A program made the position numbers and the translations under genes. 20,680 bases of DNA from a virus, in IMG/VR virus record IMGVR_UViG_3300024518_001531, positions 1 to 20,680 of that record. One strand, 5' to 3'. The notes beneath the pieces are model-generated. The model saw only the letters and a program-made list of their open reading frames with translations. It did no database searches and had not been told where the DNA came from. Positions 16,509 through 20,680 of the stretch are shown piece by piece. Within the stretch, counting starts at the first letter, position 1. The number at the start of each line of letters is the position of its first letter.

Positions 16509-18524
16509 ATGATAGAAGATTTAAAAACATTAGGCATAGTAGCAGTAGCATTTACGCTAATATTTGGTGCTGTCTTTGTCAAAGATAGAGTTGGAGGAGA
16601 AGAGAACGTAGGATTAGCACTATACTTACCCGTACAGCTTAATAGTGTAGATACAGCAGGAGATGGAGAGTGTCTCTCTTATCAAAGTGCCACTTCAAAG
16701 TTTGAGTGGATTTCTTGTGGTGGAGCAGGAGGTTCTACTTTGCACGTAGACGCTACTGGCTCAGTTTACCCAGCAGACGGTGACTATCACTCAGCACCTT
16801 ATTACACAGCAACCTCAACAGCTACAGCCTCAACATTCCCATTTGCTTCTACAACAGCACTCACAGCTACGAACTTGTTTGGTGCTTTAACTGGCAACGC
16901 AGACACAGCTACTGCCCTTGCTGCCAATGGTGGTAACTGTGCAGCTGGAGAAATTGCTTTAGGAGTTGATACAGCAGGTGCAGTAGAGGGCTGTTATGAG
17001 CCAACAGAGGGCGATATAACAGACTTAGCCCACCTTACCTTTCCGTGGACACCGACAGCTTTAGGAAATTCAACATCAACATTATTGCAACTTACAGCAG
17101 GAGCACTCATCACAGGAAGTTCTACAGTAACAGGACAACTTAATGTTTGGGATGAAGGAACAGGAGCTCACGATGCTTTTGATGCAACCTTTGGAGACCC
17201 AGATGACTACGGAGCTATTCAAATTGGAAACACTGAAATTTATTCTTCTTCCTTTAGTGCGAGTAACCTAGACTTAGATAAAGCATTTCTTCTCAGACAA
17301 ACTGGAAATATTGGAGCTGGTAATGACCCAGGAATTGAATTTGCTTGGATGGAACAAGGAAACGCTGTCCGTATGGCTATCCCAGAAAGTGGAGCTGGAA
17401 ATGCTACTGCTATGATTAGGTCAGTTACAATTGCTGGGCCATATGCTGCTGCAACAGGAAACAACATTGTCCTTTGTGACACTTGGTCTACATACAACAC
17501 AAACATAGACTGTGATACGGGTGGTACGGGAGCAGACCTCTTTGTTCAAGACGACTTAGAAGTAGAAGGAGAACTATATCTTTCTGGCTCAATTTATGGC
17601 GATGCAGATGACGCTTCACAGCACCAAATTGTTTTTGCTAACGCAACAGCAGACCACATTCTCACTATCCCAGACGACACGATAGCTAGTGGAGACTTGC
17701 TCGTAGGTAGTGGAGCTGGAACATTTGTGTACACAGCAAAGGGCTCAATAAACCTCGGAGACTTTAACGATAACCTTACTCACTATGTAGACGCAGACGT
17801 TTCAACATACTTAACTGGTGGTACGGGAATTACAGAGTCGGGAGGAACTCTTACTTTTGATTGTTCAGAAGTAGAGGGGGTGGGAATTAACTGTGCAACA
17901 GAAGCAATCACACTAGACCTATCGCTTAATAATGCTTGGACAGGTACAGGAACAACAACTTTTGCAGGAGATATAGATGTGGCTGACGCTATGGAAGCAG
18001 GTTACTTTACAGGAACAGGTGCTACTTCAACCTTTGCCAATGGCTTAGACCTTACCACAGGTTGTTTAGCGTACAACGGAACTTGTATTACAGTTGAAAC
18101 CATTACAGCAGGAGATTATCTAACAAAAACAGCGAGTGATATTGATTTAGACGTAGAGATTTATACAGAAACATTTACTTTCTCTATAGCTTCTTCAACC
18201 CTCTCTACAACAACTTCTGCAACTCAGCACAAATTACCCAATGCGATAACTATTACTAGAGCAACTTGCTCAACTAACGCAGGGACAACTAGCTTACAAG
18301 TTGATGAGAGAGCAGAAGCCACTCCTAACACAGCAGGAACAGATGTGTTCACAGATTCATTCTCTTGTGGAAGTGGTTTTACTAACGCTACAAGTTCGTT
18401 CAGTAATGCTAGCATCACAGCAGACAATATTCTTAATCTTGATGTAGACACGACAGACGACCAATCTTCGGGTGCTACTCCAACAAATGCATTTCTACAC
18501 ATTGAATACACGATAGATGATTAA
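16509..18524 (+). CDS. Long membrane-anchored fibre-like protein
   Basis: At 671 aa this is the largest product. A hydrophobic helix lies at about 7-25 (TLGIVAVAFTLIFGAVFV), then a short Cys-containing module (GDGECLSYQSATSKFEWISC, 51-70), a Thr/Ala/Ser stretch with NLFGALTGNADTATALAANG and GVDTAGAVEGC (122-162), repeated beta segments, two Cys-pair-like spots (TFDCSEVEGVGINC) and a C-terminal domain (about 551-671) rich in Ser, Thr and Asn. The stretch at 98-162 is the one that most recalls CPR-associated phage contigs. Charges flanking the helix (MIEDLK before, KDR after) leave its orientation unclear. It ends eight bases inside the next gene. Likely a receptor-binding or stalk fibre. Confidence 0.76.
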   Translation: MIEDLKTLGIVAVAFTLIFGAVFVKDRVGGEENVGLALYLPVQLNSVDTAGDGECLSYQSATSKFEWISCGGAGGSTLHVDATGSVYPADGDYHSAPYYTATSTATASTFPFASTTALTATNLFGALTGNADTATALAANGGNCAAGEIALGVDTAGAVEGCYEPTEGDITDLAHLTFPWTPTALGNSTSTLLQLTAGALITGSSTVTGQLNVWDEGTGAHDAFDATFGDPDDYGAIQIGNTEIYSSSFSASNLDLDKAFLLRQTGNIGAGNDPGIEFAWMEQGNAVRMAIPESGAGNATAMIRSVTIAGPYAAATGNNIVLCDTWSTYNTNIDCDTGGTGADLFVQDDLEVEGELYLSGSIYGDADDASQHQIVFANATADHILTIPDDTIASGDLLVGSGAGTFVYTAKGSINLGDFNDNLTHYVDADVSTYLTGGTGITESGGTLTFDCSEVEGVGINCATEAITLDLSLNNAWTGTGTTTFAGDIDVADAMEAGYFTGTGATSTFANGLDLTTGCLAYNGTCITVETITAGDYLTKTASDIDLDVEIYTETFTFSIASSTLSTTTSATQHKLPNAITITRATCSTNAGTTSLQVDERAEATPNTAGTDVFTDSFSCGSGFTNATSSFSNASITADNILNLDVDTTDDQSSGATPTNAFLHIEYTIDD

Positions 18525-19842
18525 AAACATTCTCAAAGTAATAGGACTATCACTTACGGCAATATTCTTTGCTGTAGGTGTAATCTTCTTTACTGGAACA
18601 CCAGAGCTTCCTTTAGGAGTACCGTTTAATCAGCAAGACTTGATAGATGCGATTCCTAGTAATTTTCAAATAGGAGATGAAGATACTGCCTTTGCTTGGA
18701 CAGACGATAATACAGATGAGGATATAATCATACGCACAGACTCTAGGAATTACCACTCTTGGGGAAGTGCTGTGATTATGCACGTAAGCATTACCAATGT
18801 ACATAAATTTGACCAGAACGTAGGATTAGTGTTCTCGTTCCCAGATGCAAGGTATGTGGCAGAGAAGTATATGCGTTTCACAGGAAACTCATCAACTACA
18901 TCACAAGTGGTCACAGCCTTACCGAAAGACCCACATGGAGTACCAACCTTTGAAACGGTGGAACACCTAGAAGCCCAATATCAAGAGCTTGTCTTAACGG
19001 GTGTTGATACACGGGATATAAGTTCTATCTCACGTAAAGACATCAAAGCTAATCTAACTCAAAATAATGTCGCTGTATTGAATATCGCTAGTGGGGAGAC
19101 AGCCATCTTTAAGGTGTATGTGAAGTTTCCAAAAGGTGTAGAGGGACAAGAATACTTCTTGGAAGCCTTTGGCGATAGGGGTGCATACGGACACCTTGAC
19201 CCTAATTCATGGGATTTTGAAGATGATTTTGAAGCGTATGGTACAGGTTTTCTTACTGGAAACGGTGATTGGACAGAAACATCTAACACATATGACGTAG
19301 TTAGTAGTCCTGTGTACGAGGGAACGAGAGGGGTTGAGTGTCCTGAGGTTTGTAATAAAGCTGCCAATGCTAATTTCACAGACATATCAGATGATGGTGC
19401 AGAGGTGTGGTGGGCGTTTATGAACGATAATGGTATGCCCGCAAGTGGTGACTCTACTTTTAGGGTTATGGAAGGTGGTGGGAACAGAGTCTTAGTCGGT
19501 GTTCACAGTGGAACAATTAAATGGGGTCATGGCTCACCAACAGGGGGTCTTGATACGATTATTTCAGCAGTTAGTGGTAGGTGGTATATTGCAAATGTAC
19601 AAATGGCAGATGATGGAACACATAGGGTCAGAATTTATGACACTGTTACAGAAGTGTGGAGTAGTTGGACTTCTTGGGACACTGGATATTACATTAGTAC
19701 CAGTGGTGATTTTACAAGTTTGAACCTCAACACAGGTGGAACAGGTGACGCCCATTATGACTTAATCACAGCAACAGACCCATTAGCGGCAGGGGGTGCT
19801 CCTGCGGGTTGGGAAGATGTAATTATCATTAGCAAAAATTGA
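18517..19842 (+). CDS. Membrane-anchored protein with lectin-like C-terminal domain
   Basis: This 441-aa protein begins MIKNILK and has a hydrophobic helix (about 8-26, VIGLSLTAIFFAVGVIFFT), followed by a beta-rich domain (about 55-220: VGLVFSFPDARYVAEKYMRF, then VAVLNIASGETAIFKVYVKF) and a linker LEAFGDRGAYGHLDPNSW (215-232). The C-terminal half (about 233-425) starts with DDFEAYGTGFL and contains GRWYIANVQMADDGTHRVRI, the pattern of a jelly-roll (concanavalin/LamG-like) lectin or glucanase fold. No catalytic Glu-x-Asp-x-x-Glu motif is seen, so sugar binding is more likely than cleavage. It overlaps the fibre gene by eight bases. It may mediate adhesion to surface polysaccharide. Confidence 0.74.
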   Translation: MIKNILKVIGLSLTAIFFAVGVIFFTGTPELPLGVPFNQQDLIDAIPSNFQIGDEDTAFAWTDDNTDEDIIIRTDSRNYHSWGSAVIMHVSITNVHKFDQNVGLVFSFPDARYVAEKYMRFTGNSSTTSQVVTALPKDPHGVPTFETVEHLEAQYQELVLTGVDTRDISSISRKDIKANLTQNNVAVLNIASGETAIFKVYVKFPKGVEGQEYFLEAFGDRGAYGHLDPNSWDFEDDFEAYGTGFLTGNGDWTETSNTYDVVSSPVYEGTRGVECPEVCNKAANANFTDISDDGAEVWWAFMNDNGMPASGDSTFRVMEGGGNRVLVGVHSGTIKWGHGSPTGGLDTIISAVSGRWYIANVQMADDGTHRVRIYDTVTEVWSSWTSWDTGYYISTSGDFTSLNLNTGGTGDAHYDLITATDPLAAGGAPAGWEDVIIISKN

Positions 19843-19843
19843 T

Positions 19844-19951
19844 ATGAAGTTTATACTATACATACACAAGAAGTTATTTTGGAAAAGCATTTTGAACTAT
19901 CCATTTATTGTTTGGAAAGGTAAGATTTTGGATTTGAGACAGATAACATGA
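19844..19951 (+). CDS. 35-aa aromatic, basic peptide, possible membrane peptide
   Basis: The ATG lies one base after the preceding stop, and the TGA overlaps the next ATG (ATGA at 19948-19951), so the frame fits the gap exactly. The peptide (MKFILYIHKKLFWKSILNYP and PFIVWKGKILDLRQIT) has many aromatic and large hydrophobic residues with scattered Lys, resembling small membrane-active or amphipathic peptides. Given the holin-like gene next door, a role in lysis is a reasonable guess. It is too short for family recognition. It may also be a leader peptide controlling the next gene. Confidence 0.5.
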   Translation: MKFILYIHKKLFWKSILNYPFIVWKGKILDLRQIT

Positions 19952-20169
19952 GCAGAAACAGTAAAGGACAATTTGTAATAGGAATAGGAATAGCAGTATC
20001 AATATTGATTACAGTTGTTGGAGGTGCTTCAGCTTTCTTTGTAGGACAAGGAAGACAAGATTCAGAGATAGCGGTTGTAAGAAACGAACAAGCCAACCTT
20101 AAAGATGATGTGTCTGAGATTAAGTCAGACGTTAAAGAAATCCTAAGAGCATTAAATGAGTCTAAATAA
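19948..20169 (+). CDS. Holin-like protein, one membrane helix plus coiled coil
   Basis: This 73-aa protein has a basic N-terminus (MSRNSKGQ), one membrane helix (about 9-33, FVIGIGIAVSILITVVGGAS) and a C-terminal coiled coil (IAVVRNEQANLKDDVSEIKS followed by DVKEILRAL, about 41-69). Small single-span proteins with a coiled-coil tail next to a hydrolase gene are commonly holins or lysis-control proteins, but a membrane-tethered tail protein is possible. It overlaps the peptide gene before it and the peptidase gene after it (14 bases), which supports joint expression. Positive charge before and Arg/Asp/Glu after the helix fit an N-in, C-out topology. The start shows AACATG without a Shine-Dalgarno sequence. 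Confidence 0.6.
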   Translation: MSRNSKGQFVIGIGIAVSILITVVGGASAFFVGQGRQDSEIAVVRNEQANLKDDVSEIKSDVKEILRALNESK

Positions 20170-20680
20170 ATACGGATTAAGAGAATTACCTAAAGACAAC
20201 CGAGACTTCCCTCTTGGAGCTTTTACTGTATTACCAGAGTTATCAGAACTACCAGATACATTTGAACACACAACACCGTTCCCAATAAAGAATCAAGGAC
20301 AAAGTGATTTCTGTTCAGCTTATTCCTCATGTGGAGCTTCAGAGCTTCAAGAAGATGTAGAACTATACCCTGAATACAGCTTTGCTCTTTCAAAGGACAT
20401 TTCAGGTAATAAAGACGAATGGGGTCAAGACCTCAGAAGTGCAGCTAAAGCACACCTAAAGGGTGCTATTCCTATGCCGTCAGAGCCTCAAAATGGCGAT
20501 TTGAGAGACTTATACTCATACCCCCCAGCATGGTTTCACTCAGCAAAGAGACATGCTAAGAAGTCATATTTTAAAATAACAGGTAACTACGATAGTTACG
20601 ATAATATCAAGGCTAGTATATGGAAATACAGAGAAGAGAAGCGTGGTATAATGATAGGAGTGATATGGAGTTGGGCTGTG
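20156..20680 (+). CDS. Papain-like (C1A) cysteine peptidase, 3' end cut by window
   Basis: The 175 visible residues include IKNQGQSDFCSAYSSCGASE, aligned to the papain active-site region: the oxyanion Gln (about 47) and catalytic Cys (about 53) are six residues apart, as in papain (Gln19, Cys25). The papain disulfide partner (Cys22 equivalent) is Ser here. ALSKDI may correspond to the helix after the active site. The catalytic His and Asn must lie beyond the window, so activity cannot be confirmed. There is no long inhibitory pro-domain, only about 43 residues precede the motif. It overlaps the holin-like gene by 14 bases. It may cleave a peptide bridge or a surface protein in lysis or entry, or process a virion protein. 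Confidence 0.82.
   Translation, partial: MSLNKYGLRELPKDNRDFPLGAFTVLPELSELPDTFEHTTPFPIKNQGQSDFCSAYSSCGASELQEDVELYPEYSFALSKDISGNKDEWGQDLRSAAKAHLKGAIPMPSEPQNGDLRDLYSYPPAWFHSAKRHAKKSYFKITGNYDSYDNIKASIWKYREEKRGIMIGVIWSWAV

Noticed and set aside
18517-19842. Glycoside hydrolase activity in the lectin-like domain
   Set aside because: The fold pattern fits, but no conserved catalytic Glu/Asp motif was visible, so only sugar binding is suggested.

Overview
The window looks like most of the virion-building half of a short-tailed (podovirus-like) phage or prophage genome. All 25 calls are on the + strand and tightly packed, often with 1-50 base overlaps, and no stretch over 125 bases lacks a gene. The standard bacterial code fits: every gene closes with TAA or TGA. 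The host is uncertain. Several protein features (Thr/Ser/Ala-rich fibres with a short N-terminal hydrophobic helix, the fibre motif around 'LTGNADTATALAANG', the YGHLDP linker, a papain-like peptidase) recall phage-like contigs I associate with Candidate Phyla Radiation (Patescibacteria) bacteria. That is recollection plus inference, not proof. Most genes lack a Shine-Dalgarno sequence, and two have a near-perfect extended -10 promoter ending 6-7 bases before the ATG, so leaderless transcripts are likely.

Layout. 1-2082: end of a beta-class DNA methyltransferase overlapping the large terminase. 2079-2204: scar of a deleted glycosyltransferase, then a dyad (possible operator) and an extended -10 promoter. 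2204-7328: head module with a small basic protein, portal, a 111-aa protein, two membrane-anchored secreted-looking proteins flanking a 36-aa Lys-rich peptide, a scaffold-like protein and the major capsid protein, which sits between two hairpins. 7366-8509: two tandem GT-A glycosyltransferases. 8511-13980: head-tail adaptor, a 59-aa repeat protein, a membrane-anchored fibre, a beta-rich nozzle/tail-hub protein, a small fibre-type protein and a first ejection-type protein. 13986-15707: second ejection-type protein. 15716-19842: after a second extended -10 promoter, three fibre or lectin-like proteins, two of them with N-terminal membrane helices. 19844-20680: a 35-aa aromatic/basic peptide, a holin-like protein and the start of a papain-type cysteine peptidase, probably the lysis end of the cluster.

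How it works together (inference). Terminase and portal package DNA into a scaffolded capsid. The adaptor and nozzle form a short tail, the two long helical proteins are ejected to carry DNA across the envelope, and the fibres and lectin-like protein contact the cell surface. The glycosyltransferases may decorate virion or host glycans, the methyltransferase may protect phage DNA, and the holin-like protein plus peptidase may release progeny. The most unusual features are the repeated N-terminal membrane anchors on fibre-like proteins, the leaderless promoter architecture, and the glycosyltransferase scar.
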